Assembly (NCBI GenBank): GCA_021851525.1
Contig: JAJZDA010000007.1
Span: forward strand, 1-44,125
DNA: 44,125 nt
Direction of reading: 5' to 3'
Source: Actinomycetes bacterium
Lineage (GTDB): Bacteria; Actinomycetota; Thermoleophilia; Solirubrobacterales; Solirubrobacteraceae
This document shows, piece by piece, positions 16,086 through 24,818 of the stretch. The notes under the pieces were generated by a model. The model had not been told where the DNA came from, did no database searches, and saw only the letters and a program-made list of their open reading frames with translations. Positions within the stretch are counted from its first letter, which is position 1. Every line of letters begins with the position of its first letter. The position numbers and the translations under genes are program-made.

Positions 16086-17432
16086 AGCGACCAAGTCGAA
16101 GGTCGCGGCGATTAACTCCCGCCGTTCGACCGGCGTGAGGTCGTCCCACACATCCCGCAGCTCGACCACCTGGGCGCTGGTCATGCGACGCATCCCCGCT
16201 GCCGTCGCGCGGTCTAGTTCCTCCTCCGCAGCCTGAACAGCGAGCCGTCGCTCTTTGACGACAGTGAGGTAATCGGCGCCGAACGCCTCTTGTGCTTCGG
16301 GTGTCTTCACCTGCTCGAACTGAGCCTGTGCGTGGGCGAGTGCTTCGTGCAGCGGCGCGTCGGTCGGTGCCTCCGGCTCTCGCCCGACCGCTGTGAGGGT
16401 TCCGACCTGCTCCCAGAACAGCTCCTCGATGGCCGGTTCGAGCACCTCGGCTTGCACGCTCCAACCATCGTGCGTGCCCCCACTGTGGCGTCCCTGGCAG
16501 CGGTAGATGCGCCGGCCTCGGCTGGTCGTGGTCGCCGCGAGCGAGTACCCGCAGACCGCGCAGCGCAGGACGCCCGTCAGTGAGAACTCACCGCCGATGC
16601 TCCGGGCTGGCGCGGGCCGTGGTGCTGCTGGTTGCTGTGCCCGTCGCCACAGGTCGGGCGACACGATGGCGGGATGGGCGGCTGTCTTGACGTAGCGCGG
16701 GCCGCCCTCGTCGTTCCTGCCGTAGCTCAGCTCGCCGGTGTAGGTGCGGTTCTGGATGAGCGCGCGTACCGCTTGTTTAGTCCAGGTCTTTGACCCTTGG
16801 GAGGTGGCGACTCCGTGCGCTTCGAGCAGCTTTGCGAGCTCGGTGGGTCCCGCCCCAGCCGCGCGGCTCTCGAAGACCTGACGGACGACCGGAGCGGAGA
16901 CCGGGTCGATTATCAGGCGCCGGCTCTTCTTGTCCTTCCGGTAGCCGGTCGGCGCTCTGTTGCTCACCGGTATGCCCGCCTCAATGGCGTGCGCCTTCGC
17001 CGTCTCCAGCTCTTCGCGCTTGCGTTCCCGGTACCCCGCGTCCACCGCGAGCTGAATAGTCGTCAGCATCTTGCCGTCGGCCGTTGTGTAGTCGGGCAGG
17101 TTCGGGGCGAACACCGTCCCACCTGCCGCCTGCACCCGGTTGAGCAGGTCGAGACCCTGCGTCGTGTCGCGGCTCAGCCGCGAGAGGTAGGCGACGACCA
17201 CTCCGCTCGTGATGCCGGCCTCGACACGTTCGAGCACGGCTTGTAGGCCAGGTCGGTCGAGCGTGCCGCCGCTACGGTCAATGTCGCGGAAGACCTCGGC
17301 CACGGTGAGTCCGTGGCCGTCTGCGAACCGCCTCGCGTCTCGCTCTTGCTCTTCCTCGGTAATGGTGTGCTCGCGCGAGCCGATGCGTGAGACACGGATA
17401 TAGACATCTACAACCCTCGGGGCCCGAGCCAT
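15843..17432 (-). CDS. int: Large serine integrase of the nucS-targeting element
   Basis: This 529-residue protein has the resolvase catalytic domain at the N-terminus (VDVYIRVSRIGS with the nucleophilic Ser; YLSRLSRDTTQGL; LTTIQLAVDAGYRERKREEL). The recombinase domain follows (about 160-260; APTGYRKDKKSRRLIIDPVS), then a zinc ribbon (CAVCGYSLAATT...YRCQGRH), a coiled-coil region and a basic tail. It is typical of unidirectional phage-type integrases. Its start codon lies only 28 bp from the inferred attP arm at 17460, the usual int-attP closeness, so it most likely inserted this element into nucS. The C-terminal tail (about 450-529) is antisense to the 15810 gene. Confidence 0.93.
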   Translation of the reverse strand: MARAPRVVDVYIRVSRIGSREHTITEEEQERDARRFADGHGLTVAEVFRDIDRSGGTLDRPGLQAVLERVEAGITSGVVVAYLSRLSRDTTQGLDLLNRVQAAGGTVFAPNLPDYTTADGKMLTTIQLAVDAGYRERKREELETAKAHAIEAGIPVSNRAPTGYRKDKKSRRLIIDPVSAPVVRQVFESRAAGAGPTELAKLLEAHGVATSQGSKTWTKQAVRALIQNRTYTGELSYGRNDEGGPRYVKTAAHPAIVSPDLWRRAQQPAAPRPAPARSIGGEFSLTGVLRCAVCGYSLAATTTSRGRRIYRCQGRHSGGTHDGWSVQAEVLEPAIEELFWEQVGTLTAVGREPEAPTDAPLHEALAHAQAQFEQVKTPEAQEAFGADYLTVVKERRLAVQAAEEELDRATAAGMRRMTSAQVVELRDVWDDLTPVERRELIAATFDLVALRRDGNEVRFAAWPIGTAPYGLSRRGFRTRAEFHPLDLPDDARLLTLQDPHERSSESIERGVRHRRSKPRPNSRQRRDGP

Positions 17433-17457
17433 GGCCGGACGTTAAATCATCGGGGGC

Positions 17458-17492
17458 GTAGTGTCTAGTTGCAGTTGAGCGGCTTGTAGCCG
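17458..17492. other. attR-like junction
   Basis: Arm AGTGTCTAG (17460-17468), six bases, then TT at 17475-17476 and the host-type nucS 5' end. The element side ends here. The TAG that closes the nucS fragment (17465-17467, minus strand) is part of the arm. Confidence 0.75.
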
Positions 17493-17617
17493 CCGGCATC
17501 GGCATGCAGCAGCACGCTGCCGTCGGCCTTGACCATGATCAGCCGCAGGGCCTCGGGCAGCACGGTGTCCAGGCGGCCGGAGTAGACGGCTGAGCAGCGA
17601 GCCACGATCAGGCGCAT
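17465..17617 (-). pseudogene. nucS: Displaced host nucS 5' end (fragment A)
   Basis: Fifty codons from ATG 17617 read [20 protein letters not shown] and end at ...GGYKPLNCN-stop. They match the N-terminus of the complete NucS closely and carry the usual GGYKPLN form. Similarity stops exactly at the inferred attR, after which two element codons and a stop follow. The reading frame has no lesion, so the displacement looks recent. It may still be transcribed from the original nucS promoter to make a short peptide. Confidence 0.88.
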
Positions 17618-17703
17618 AGGGTTGCTCAGGCTAGTGACGGAGCTGGACGGCAGGTGGCTGCGCTCTCGCAATGTGCGGCTGATTGCCTGGCACGGTGCCG
17701 CGG

Positions 17704-18346
17704 ATGCGAGAGCTTGCGCCTGGTCTCTGGCATTGGCAGTCAGTTCACCCTGAGACGGATGGAACCGAGTGGTGGCCGACCGTGGTGTCGTCGTTCGCGG
17801 TCGACGGCGGCGAGCGACTGTTCGTGATCGACCCCGTCGGTCCGCCGGGTGAGCTCGGCGAGCTGGCGACCGGCCGCGACGCGGCTGTCGTGCTGACTAA
17901 TCCTTGGCATGATCGTGACGCCCGCTTCCTGGTCGAGCGGCTCGGCATGGAGGTGTGGCTACCCGCGCCGGATGACGGAACCGGCGACTCGGACTGGCTG
18001 CTCAGGGAGCGTGCGGGCAGCGCTCACGTGTACTCAGCGGACGCGGGGCTGCCGGACGGCGTCAGGGCGTTCCCTGGTCACACGTTCCCTGGTCACAACG
18101 TGGAGTGGCATGGTGATCTGGTTCGAAAGCCATCGAGTGGCCGTTTTCGGAGACACCCTGGTGGATTTTGGGGACGGCTTGCAGATCCATCCAATCTGGC
18201 TTCCGGCCGGCGTGACCCACGAGCAGGTGGAGTCCCCGTTGCGTGAACTGCTGCAGCTCGAGCCCCAGCATGTCCTCGCCACGCACGGCGGGCCGCACAC
18301 GCGCACCGATCTCCGACGCGCGCTGGCTCACGATCCGTCGGCCTAG
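17704..18346 (+). pseudogene. Metallo-beta-lactamase-fold protein gene, frameshifted
   Basis: From ATG 17704 ([16 protein letters not shown]) the first frame shows a beta-lactamase-like sandwich start ([20 protein letters not shown]) and [18 protein letters not shown]. Near 18110 the frame shifts by one base; the rest (WFESHRVAVFGDTLVDFGDG, LATHGGPHTRTDLRRAL) continues in the next frame to TAG 18346. The zinc-ligand HxHxDH motif is degenerate (PWHDRD), as in non-canonical members. A perfect 15-bp tandem duplication (CGTTCCCTGGTCACA at 18068-18097) lies just before the frameshift. The gene lies between two nucS 5' ends and may be residue of an older insertion. Confidence 0.75.
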
Positions 18347-18358
18347 CGCCGAGCTCTG

Positions 18359-18498
18359 GTTCAGCGGCTTGTAGCCGCCGGCGACGTGCGGCAGGACGGG
18401 GCCGTCGGCTTTGGCCAGGATCAGTCGCAGCGCCTCGGGCACACGGTTTCCAGGCACCCCGATCACTGGGCGGAGCATCTGGCGACGATGAGCCGCTT
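18359..18498 (-). pseudogene. nucS: Older, decayed nucS 5' end (fragment B)
   Basis: Read on the minus strand from 18498, the start codon is replaced by [13 protein letters not shown] follows, then an in-frame TGA, then a one-base loss before [14 protein letters not shown] and GGYKPLN. Similarity again stops at KPLN. A TT at 18360-18361 sits at the same place as in the two att junctions. The segment 6 nt to its left (AGCGCCGAG, 18345-18353) matches the AGTGTCTAG arm at 6 of 9 bases. This fits a decayed attR from an earlier insertion. Confidence 0.75.
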
Positions 18499-19104
18499 GG
18501 CTCTGCGGCTGGGCATGCAGGCAAACGGGCCGGCCGTGTCGCCACGGACCCGGCCTCAATTGGAAGGCAGTGCGTGGGGGTCGCGCCGCCCGCGTGCTGT
18601 CGTCTGCACGCCCCGGTCCGCCGGACGGCGCTCGGTGGCCCAGTCGCTGCATCCAGGCGTTCACGGCGACGCGCATTGGCGTTGCTCTGGGTAGACGGTC
18701 TTCCGCGACTCTGCGGCAGGGACCCGTCCCCAGGACGCCTCTTCACCCTCAGGCTGATCGCTCCCGCTTCTGGCGAGGAGCAGGGCCGGGTCCCGTCGGC
18801 GCCGCTCTGCCCCGCTTTGATGTCGTGAGGTGTATGTCGGTGCTACCGCTCGCACGGCGAGCAGCACCCAAGCCGTTTGGTGCGCCGCGCAGCTGCTGGT
18901 GTCCTTCTCGACGGCGCGGTGGTGGTTGGCGCCGGCTTTGGGTTTTCAGGGGGTTGGCGTCTGTCCCTGCGCCCGATGCGTGGATTGTGCAGGTGGTATG
19001 GCTAGCCGTACCTCGTGAGATTCCGGTTGTCCGGCTGGTCACGTGGTTGGTCGGCGTTCATTATCCGGTTCGTGTTCAAGCGCGTTTCATCGGGCGGTAC
19101 TTCG
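18499..19104. other. Gene-free stretch before the ABC transporter
   Basis: About 600 bp between nucS fragment B and the ABC ATPase start. The track ORFs here are short, compositionally odd and unlike proteins. I see no tRNA, strong terminator or clear promoter. It may be decayed DNA left by earlier insertions, and the transporter promoter should lie near its right end. Confidence 0.5.
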
Positions 19105-19872
19105 ATGGTTGACGCTTCTGCCGTGGGTCATGCTGTTACGGCACGAGTCCCGTGGGCTGCGCGTGCAGTGGAGCTGACCAAGGTGTACGGCACGGGCGAT
19201 GCTGCGGTGCGCGCCGTGAACGGGGTCAGCGTCGAGTTCAAGCGAGGTCGCTTTACGGCTGTGATGGGACCGTCGGGTTCGGGGAAGTCGACGTTGATGC
19301 ACTGCATGGCGGGGCTGGATACGCCCAGCTCGGGACGGGTCTTCGTGGGCGACAGCGAGCTGGGGCGGCTCGACGACGCGGCCCTGACCCAGCTGCGGCG
19401 TGACCGGATCGGCTTCGTGTTCCAGTCTTTCAATCTGGTGCCGACGCTGACTGCCGCGGAGAACATCACGCTGGGCCTCGACTTGGCGGGGGGCGAGGTG
19501 GACCGGGTGTGGTTCGATCAGCTGGTCGGGCAGTTGCGGATCGCCGACCGGCTCTCGCACCGGCCCAGCGAGCTGTCCGGCGGTCAGCAGCAGCGGATCG
19601 CGTGCGCCCGGGCGCTGATCGGCCGGCCGGAGCTGATCTTCGCCGATGAGCCGACGGGCAACCTGGACTCCAACGCCTCCGCCGAGGTGATGGAGTTCCT
19701 GCGCCGGGCGGTCCGCGAACACGACCAGTCGATCGTGATGGTCACTCACGACCCGCGGGCGGCCGCCTACGCCGATCGAGTCGTGTTCCTAGCCGACGGC
19801 CGCTTGGTCGCGGAGTTGCAGGCGCCCACGGCCGATGCCGTGTTTGAGCAGATGAAGCTGCTGGACGGCTGA
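19105..19872 (+). CDS. ABC transporter ATP-binding protein (MacB/LolD type)
   Basis: I choose ATG 19105 (MVDASAVGHAVTAR); the upstream 30 residues in the track are unlikely. At 255 residues it has Walker A (GPSGSGKST), Q-loop (FVFQSFNLVPTLTAAENI), the signature LSGGQQQRIACARAL, Walker B (ELIFADEPTGNLDS) and the switch His (VTHDPR). The FNLVPTLTAAEN stretch is typical of the MacB/LolD subfamily that drives mechanotransmission-type exporters. The permease gene begins 1 bp after its stop, so the two form one operon. It probably works with the sensor kinase/regulator pair downstream. Confidence 0.92.
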   Translation: MVDASAVGHAVTARVPWAARAVELTKVYGTGDAAVRAVNGVSVEFKRGRFTAVMGPSGSGKSTLMHCMAGLDTPSSGRVFVGDSELGRLDDAALTQLRRDRIGFVFQSFNLVPTLTAAENITLGLDLAGGEVDRVWFDQLVGQLRIADRLSHRPSELSGGQQQRIACARALIGRPELIFADEPTGNLDSNASAEVMEFLRRAVREHDQSIVMVTHDPRAAAYADRVVFLADGRLVAELQAPTADAVFEQMKLLDG

Positions 19873-19873
19873 G

Positions 19874-22402
19874 GTGAGCCGGGTCACGATCAGGGGGCTC
19901 TTGAGCCGCAAGCTGCGCCTAGCGCTGACCGCGCTGGCAATCGTGCTCGGCGTAACGTTCATCACCGGCACGTTGGTGCTGGGCGACACACTCGACCGGA
20001 CGTTCAACAACCTGGTAGGCACCGCCTATCAGCACGTCAGCTTCGTCGTGCGAGGCCGGGCGGAGCTGTCGGGCACGAGCGCGGCCGAGACGTCTGATCG
20101 CCGGCCCGTGCCGGCGTCACTGGCGGCGGCCATCCGCCGGGTGCCGGGGGTTGCATACGTGTATGGGGCGGTCGGGGGTTACGCCCAGTTCATGGACCGC
20201 GACGGGAATGCGATCGGCAGCGGCGGCACCTCGACGCTCGGCTTCTCGTTCGATTCAAACACCCAGCTGTCCCCATACCGGCTGGTGCAGGGGCGCGCGC
20301 CCACCGGCCCCGACCAGGTGGTGATGGACAAGGCGACCGCGACTAAACATCATTTCGCGGTCGGCGACCGGGTGCTGATCAACCTGCCGGGCGGGGCGCG
20401 GTACTTCAGGATCTCCGGGATCGTGAAGTACGGCTCGAGCGACAGCCTCGCGGGCCTGACGCTCGCGGGCTTCGACCTTCGGACCGCGCAGGCGCTGTTT
20501 GACCTGCGCGGCCGCTACGACTCGATCGACGTGCTCGCCGCGCCGAGTGCGAATACCGTCCGGCTGCAGTCGGCGATCGCCCGGACCCTGCCGTCCGGGG
20601 TGCAGGTGGTCAGCGGCCAGACCGCCGCCGGCCAGCTCTCGACCGAGGTCGACAACGAGCTCTCGTTCATCTCCACCGCGCTCCTCATCTTCGGAGCGGT
20701 GGCCCTGTTCGTGGGCGCTTTCACGATCGTCAACACGTTCTCGATCACCGTCGAGCAGCGCACGCGCGAGCTGGCCCTGTTGCGCCTTGTCGGGGCCAGC
20801 CGTGGGCAGGTGTTCCGCTCGGTGCTGAGCGAGGCTGCGTTGACCGGGGTGGCGGCGTCGCTGATCGGGCTTGGGCTCGGCGTGCTGGCCGCGCTCGGTC
20901 TGAAGGCGTTGCTGAAGGCGTTCGGGATTGCGCTGCCGTCGGCGCCGCTGGTGTTCGAAGCGCGGACACCGATCGTGGCCATCGCGGTCGGCGTTGGGGT
21001 GACGATGCTGTCCGCGCTGATCCCGGCGCAGCGGGCGGTGCGGATCGCACCGGTGGCGGCGCTGAGCTCGCGCGGCGAGCATCACGCGGCTACAGTGCGG
21101 CGCCGTCGGCTAATCGCCGGGGTGGCGCTCGCCGCCTTGGCGGTACTTGGGCTCGCGTTCGGCGTCAGCGAGCCCTCGGCCGGGCTGGCGGGGCTCGGGG
21201 CGTTCGTCGCGCTGCTCGCCACGATCACGCTCGTTCCCGCGATCGCCGGGCCGCTGGCCGGCGGGCTCGGCCGCCCAGCGGCCCGCGTACTCGGTGCCCC
21301 CGGCCGGCTGGGTCGTGAGAACGCGAGCCGCAACCCGGGACGCACAGCGCAGACGTCGGCGGCGCTGATGATCGGGATCGCGCTGGTCTCGACGATCGCG
21401 GTGATCGGCGCCTCGCTGAGCACGTCCACCAAGGACCAGATCGACAGCGCGGTGACCGCCGACTACCTGGTCACCGGCAATGGCGGCTTCAGCACGTCGG
21501 TCGTCCCGGCCGTTTCACACCTCCCGGGGGTCACGACCGCGACGACCGTCTACCAGGGGCAGTTCGAGTTCCGCGGCTCGCTCTTCACGCTCGTCGCCGC
21601 AACCCCAACACGCCTGGGACAGACAGTGCAACTGCAGATCGAGAAGGGCAGCGGCGCGGCGGCGATGGCCGCCGGCGACCTGCTCGTCGACTCGATGACA
21701 GCACAGACCGACAACTTGCACGTCGGCTCGCTCGTCCCGGTCAAGTTCGCCCGGACGGGCTCGACGACGATGCGGATTGGCGGCATCTACGCGACCAACC
21801 CGTTGCTCGGCAGCTACCTGACCGGCGCGAGCTACTTCCTGGCGCACTTTGAGAACCCACTGCCGATCGGCGTGCTGCTGCGCACCGCCCCCGGCACGCC
21901 CGACCTCAACCCAGCACTCAACAACCGGATCCTGGTCCCCTACGCGAACGTCAGCTCAAAGACCCGTGCGCAGTTTGAGCACGACCAGCTGGACAGCATC
22001 AACACGCTGCTGAACCTGATCTACGTGCTGCTCGCGCTGGCCGTGCTCGTCGCGCTGATCGGGATCGTCAACACCCTGATGCTGTCCGTGTTCGAACGCA
22101 CGCGCGAGATCGGCCTGCTCCGCGCCGTGGGGATGAGGCGCCGCCAGGTGCGGGCGATGATCCGCTCGGAGTCCGTGATCATCGCTCTGCTCGGCGCGGT
22201 CGTCGGCATCGTGATCGGCACCGGGGCCGGGGTGGCGCTGGCGTCCTCGCTGCGCAACAGCGGTATCACCGCAATCTCCGTGCCGCTGCCCCGGCTGATC
22301 GCCTTCCTGATCGTGTCCGCGGTGCTTGGCCTCTCGGCTGCCGCCTGGCCGGCACGCCGGGCGGCGAACCTGGACGTCCTGAGCGCGATCGCCGCCGAGT
22401 AG
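19874..22402 (+). CDS. ABC transporter permease, FtsX/MacB family, duplicated
   Basis: This 842-residue protein starts at GTG 19874. Its first membrane helix (LALTALAIVLGVTFITGTLVLG) is followed by a MacB-type periplasmic-core-like domain (about 50-255) and an FtsX triple-helix block (LIFGAVALFVGAFTIVNTFS and two more). A second membrane helix, a second extracytoplasmic domain (about 520-690) and a second FtsX block (IYVLLALAVLVALIGIVNTL, and AWPARRAANLDVLSAIAAE at the end) complete it. The two-FtsX layout is common in actinobacterial exporters for peptides, lipids or antibiotics. The substrate is not readable. Confidence 0.9.
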   Translation: MSRVTIRGLLSRKLRLALTALAIVLGVTFITGTLVLGDTLDRTFNNLVGTAYQHVSFVVRGRAELSGTSAAETSDRRPVPASLAAAIRRVPGVAYVYGAVGGYAQFMDRDGNAIGSGGTSTLGFSFDSNTQLSPYRLVQGRAPTGPDQVVMDKATATKHHFAVGDRVLINLPGGARYFRISGIVKYGSSDSLAGLTLAGFDLRTAQALFDLRGRYDSIDVLAAPSANTVRLQSAIARTLPSGVQVVSGQTAAGQLSTEVDNELSFISTALLIFGAVALFVGAFTIVNTFSITVEQRTRELALLRLVGASRGQVFRSVLSEAALTGVAASLIGLGLGVLAALGLKALLKAFGIALPSAPLVFEARTPIVAIAVGVGVTMLSALIPAQRAVRIAPVAALSSRGEHHAATVRRRRLIAGVALAALAVLGLAFGVSEPSAGLAGLGAFVALLATITLVPAIAGPLAGGLGRPAARVLGAPGRLGRENASRNPGRTAQTSAALMIGIALVSTIAVIGASLSTSTKDQIDSAVTADYLVTGNGGFSTSVVPAVSHLPGVTTATTVYQGQFEFRGSLFTLVAATPTRLGQTVQLQIEKGSGAAAMAAGDLLVDSMTAQTDNLHVGSLVPVKFARTGSTTMRIGGIYATNPLLGSYLTGASYFLAHFENPLPIGVLLRTAPGTPDLNPALNNRILVPYANVSSKTRAQFEHDQLDSINTLLNLIYVLLALAVLVALIGIVNTLMLSVFERTREIGLLRAVGMRRRQVRAMIRSESVIIALLGAVVGIVIGTGAGVALASSLRNSGITAISVPLPRLIAFLIVSAVLGLSAAAWPARRAANLDVLSAIAAE

Positions 22403-22443
22403 AACTTGTGTCCAACGGTCGCAGGTCGGAACAATCCAGTGCC

Positions 22444-24177
22444 ATGAGAGCCAGGCTTTGGCTGCTCGGCACTGCCGGGGTGGTGGCCGGCGCCGGTGCG
22501 GTGTGGCTGGCGGCGCACCAGCCGCCGGGCCGCCCGACCGAGCCCGGCGCGGCGCTTGAGCTGCTCGTCGGCGCCTCGCTGCTGGGCTGCGGGATCGCGT
22601 CCTGGCGGGCGCGACCGGAGAACCGGCTTGGGGCGGTGATGGTCGCGACCGGCTTCGCGTGGTTCGCCGCGGAGCTGGTTGAGGTGCGGCCGGCCTGGCT
22701 GAACACGATCGGGCTCGCCGTCCAGTCGGTGTGGATCGTCGGACTGGTGTGGCTGCTGCTGGCGTTCCCGTCCGGCCGGCTGCACCGGCGGCTCGACCGC
22801 TGGCTTGTGACCGGCGGGTTGGTCGCCGGACTCGGCCTGCAGCTGATCGCGATGCTCTATGGCAACCGGGCGGGTCTGCACTGTCCCGGCTGCGCGCGAA
22901 ACGTGCTGCAGGTCATTCACGACAACCGTAAGGCCGAGGGCTGGATCGCGCTGCAGAACATCGTCGGCGGAGTGGTGATCGTGACGATCATCGCGCTGCT
23001 CGTCCGGCGCTGGTGGCAGGCAAGCGCGGCACAGCGGAGAGCGGTAGCGCTCGTGCTCGTCGCCGGCTGCGCGACGCTCGCGGCGCTGACCTGGACGATC
23101 GTGATGGACCTGCTCGGCTCGCCGCTCGGCTCGTTTCCGGCCGACGTGTACTTCACGCTGATGGCGACCGTCCCGCTTGCGGTGCTGCTGGTGTTCCTCC
23201 AGCGGCGGCTGGCGCGTGGGATGGTCGCGGGGCTGGTCGTCGAGCTCGGTGCTCCCGGCGCCTCGCTTGACCTCCGCGTTGCGCTCGCCCGGGCGCTTGG
23301 GGATCCGTCGCTGCAGCTCGCCTTCTGGCTGCCGGGGGAGCGGCGCTACGTCGACGGCGACGGGTCCCCGCTGGCGCTCCCGGCAGCCGGCGACGCGCGC
23401 GCCTCGACGCTGCTCGAGCGCGACGGCCAGCCGATCGCCGCGCTGCTGCACGACCCTGTGCTGGAGCACAACGTCGAGCTCGTCCGCTCGGTATGCGCCG
23501 CTGCGAGCCTGGCACTGGAGAACGAGCGCCTGCAAGCCGAACTGCGTGCGCAGTTGCTCGAGCTGCAGGCATCGCGTGCCCGGCTGGTCGAGGCAACCGA
23601 CGCGGAGCGGCGCCGGATCGAGCGCGACCTACACGACGGAACCCAGCAGCGACTCGTGCAGATCGCGATGTCACTCGGCCTGCTGGAGACCAAGCTGCCG
23701 GCCGAGGCGACAGCCGCCAAGCCGCTCATGCGCGAAACTCGTGAGGCACTGGCAAGCGCCCTCGACGAGCTCCGCGAACTGACCCACGGCATCAACCCAC
23801 CGCTGCTCGTGGAGCGCGGGCTCGCGGTCGCTCTGGATGAGCTGTGCCGCCGCGCCGCGATCCCGACGCGACTGCAGCTGGAACTCGACAAGCGCCTCCC
23901 CGACCAGGTCGAGAGCGCCGCCTATTTCGTGGCCAGCGAGGCGCTGGCGAACGCCGCCAAGCATTCCCATGCCACCGAGGTCATAGTCGCCGGGTCGTGC
24001 GACGGTCGTCGGCTCGTGGTGGAGGTCGCCGACGACGGCATCGGCGGCGCCGGCACCGGCGGCGGCTCCGGCCTACGAGGGCTTGCCGACCGCGTCGAGG
24101 CGCTCGGCGGCCGCTTCACGATCTCAAGTCCCCCCGGCCGCGGCACGACCCTGCGCGCAGAGATCCCATGCGCGTAG
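22444..24177 (+). CDS. Membrane sensor histidine kinase (NarL/HisKA_3 type)
   Basis: ATG 22444 (MRARLWLLGTAGVVAG) places the first membrane helix at the N-terminus; GTG 22408 is an alternative start adding 12 residues. About eight membrane helices fill residues 1-260. A GAF-like region follows (SLDLRVALARALGDPSLQLA, ALENERLQAELRAQL), then a short coiled coil and the HisKA_3 dimerisation domain with phospho-His in RRIERDLHDGTQQR. The ATPase domain closes the protein (EALANAAKHSHAT; EVADDGIGG; GLRGLADRVEALGG). It probably senses an envelope signal and phosphorylates the regulator encoded next, whose start overlaps its end by 10 bp. Confidence 0.9.
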   Translation: MRARLWLLGTAGVVAGAGAVWLAAHQPPGRPTEPGAALELLVGASLLGCGIASWRARPENRLGAVMVATGFAWFAAELVEVRPAWLNTIGLAVQSVWIVGLVWLLLAFPSGRLHRRLDRWLVTGGLVAGLGLQLIAMLYGNRAGLHCPGCARNVLQVIHDNRKAEGWIALQNIVGGVVIVTIIALLVRRWWQASAAQRRAVALVLVAGCATLAALTWTIVMDLLGSPLGSFPADVYFTLMATVPLAVLLVFLQRRLARGMVAGLVVELGAPGASLDLRVALARALGDPSLQLAFWLPGERRYVDGDGSPLALPAAGDARASTLLERDGQPIAALLHDPVLEHNVELVRSVCAAASLALENERLQAELRAQLLELQASRARLVEATDAERRRIERDLHDGTQQRLVQIAMSLGLLETKLPAEATAAKPLMRETREALASALDELRELTHGINPPLLVERGLAVALDELCRRAAIPTRLQLELDKRLPDQVESAAYFVASEALANAAKHSHATEVIVAGSCDGRRLVVEVADDGIGGAGTGGGSGLRGLADRVEALGGRFTISSPPGRGTTLRAEIPCA

Positions 24178-24818
24178 CGCTTGCCGACGACGCTGTGATC
24201 CTCCGCGAAGGCCTCGCCCGTCTCCTCCAGGAAGCCGGCTTCGACGTCGTCGGGCTCGCCGCCGACGGCGACGAACTACTCCGACTTGTCGAGCGCACCC
24301 AACCCGATGTGGCGATCATCGACATCCGGATGCCGCCCACACACACCGATGAGGGTCTGCGCGCGGCAAAGCAGATCCGAACCCGATGGCCGACAGTCGG
24401 ACTGCTCGTCCTCTCCCAGCACGTCAATCCACGCTACGCACTTGAACTCCTCTCCGCCGGGACCGACGGGGTCGGCTACCTACTCAAGGAGCGCGTCTCC
24501 GACCTCGACGAGCTAACCGCCAGCGTGAACCGCGTCGGGCACGGCGGCTCTGTCCTGGACCCGGCCGTCGTCGGTGAACTCGTGGGCCGGCGCCGTCACG
24601 CCGGCGACCCGCTACAACGCCTGACCGACCGCGAACGCGAGGTGCTCGCGCTAATGGCCGAAGGACGCTCGAACCGGGCTATCGCCGAGCGCCTCATCGT
24701 CACCGAACACACCGTCGAGAAGCACGTCAAGAACATCTTCGGATCGCTGGCGCTGCCGCCATCCGCAGACGACCACCGCCGCGTGCTCGCCGTCATCACC
24801 TACCTCAACGCTCAATAG
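24168..24818 (+). CDS. LuxR/NarL-family response regulator
   Basis: The start ATG 24168 lies within the end of the kinase gene (10-bp overlap), which decides it against the far longer track ORF. The 216-residue protein has a receiver domain with acidic residues in ALADDAVILREGLARLL, the phospho-acceptor Asp in AIIDIRMPP, and Lys in YLLKERVSDLDEL. A LuxR helix-turn-helix follows (LTDREREVLALMAEGRSNRAIAERL, then TVEKHVKNIF). It should control transcription, plausibly of the ABC exporter upstream, as such exporter/two-component clusters usually do. Confidence 0.93.
   Translation: MRVALADDAVILREGLARLLQEAGFDVVGLAADGDELLRLVERTQPDVAIIDIRMPPTHTDEGLRAAKQIRTRWPTVGLLVLSQHVNPRYALELLSAGTDGVGYLLKERVSDLDELTASVNRVGHGGSVLDPAVVGELVGRRRHAGDPLQRLTDREREVLALMAEGRSNRAIAERLIVTEHTVEKHVKNIFGSLALPPSADDHRRVLAVITYLNAQ

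Larger units (their letters stand above)
8558..17476. mobile_element. Serine-integrase element of about 8.9 kb inserted in nucS
   Basis: The element runs from the TT within nucS at 8558 to the TT at 17475. It contains a replacement nucS 5' end, a DndB-like gene, a small gene, vsr, a C5-methyltransferase gene, an HNH nuclease gene, two small overlapping genes, a frameshifted gene, a Rep-like gene, a 91-codon gene and a large serine integrase at the right end. Joining the ends rebuilds a symmetric attP: arms AGTGTCTAG and CTTGACACT match as an inverted repeat at 8 of 9 positions and are equally spaced from the TT. No structural phage, conjugation or relaxase genes were recognised, so it is best described as an integrative element with a restriction cargo and a possible replication module. 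Confidence 0.8.

Noticed and set aside
8558-17476. Prophage or conjugative element
   Set aside because: No capsid, terminase, portal, tail, relaxase or FtsK/TraB-like translocase could be recognised among its genes.
17458-17492. tRNA gene as integration target
   Set aside because: No cloverleaf or TTCGA-type arm is visible here; the flanking sequence is nucS coding DNA.
18386-19112. Several short ORFs between nucS fragment B and the ABC transporter
   Set aside because: All are Arg/Ser/Pro-rich, mutually overlapping and without starts or motifs.
22021-23535. 504-codon minus-strand ORF
   Set aside because: Antisense to the permease and kinase genes, with polar low-complexity translation and no recognisable domain.
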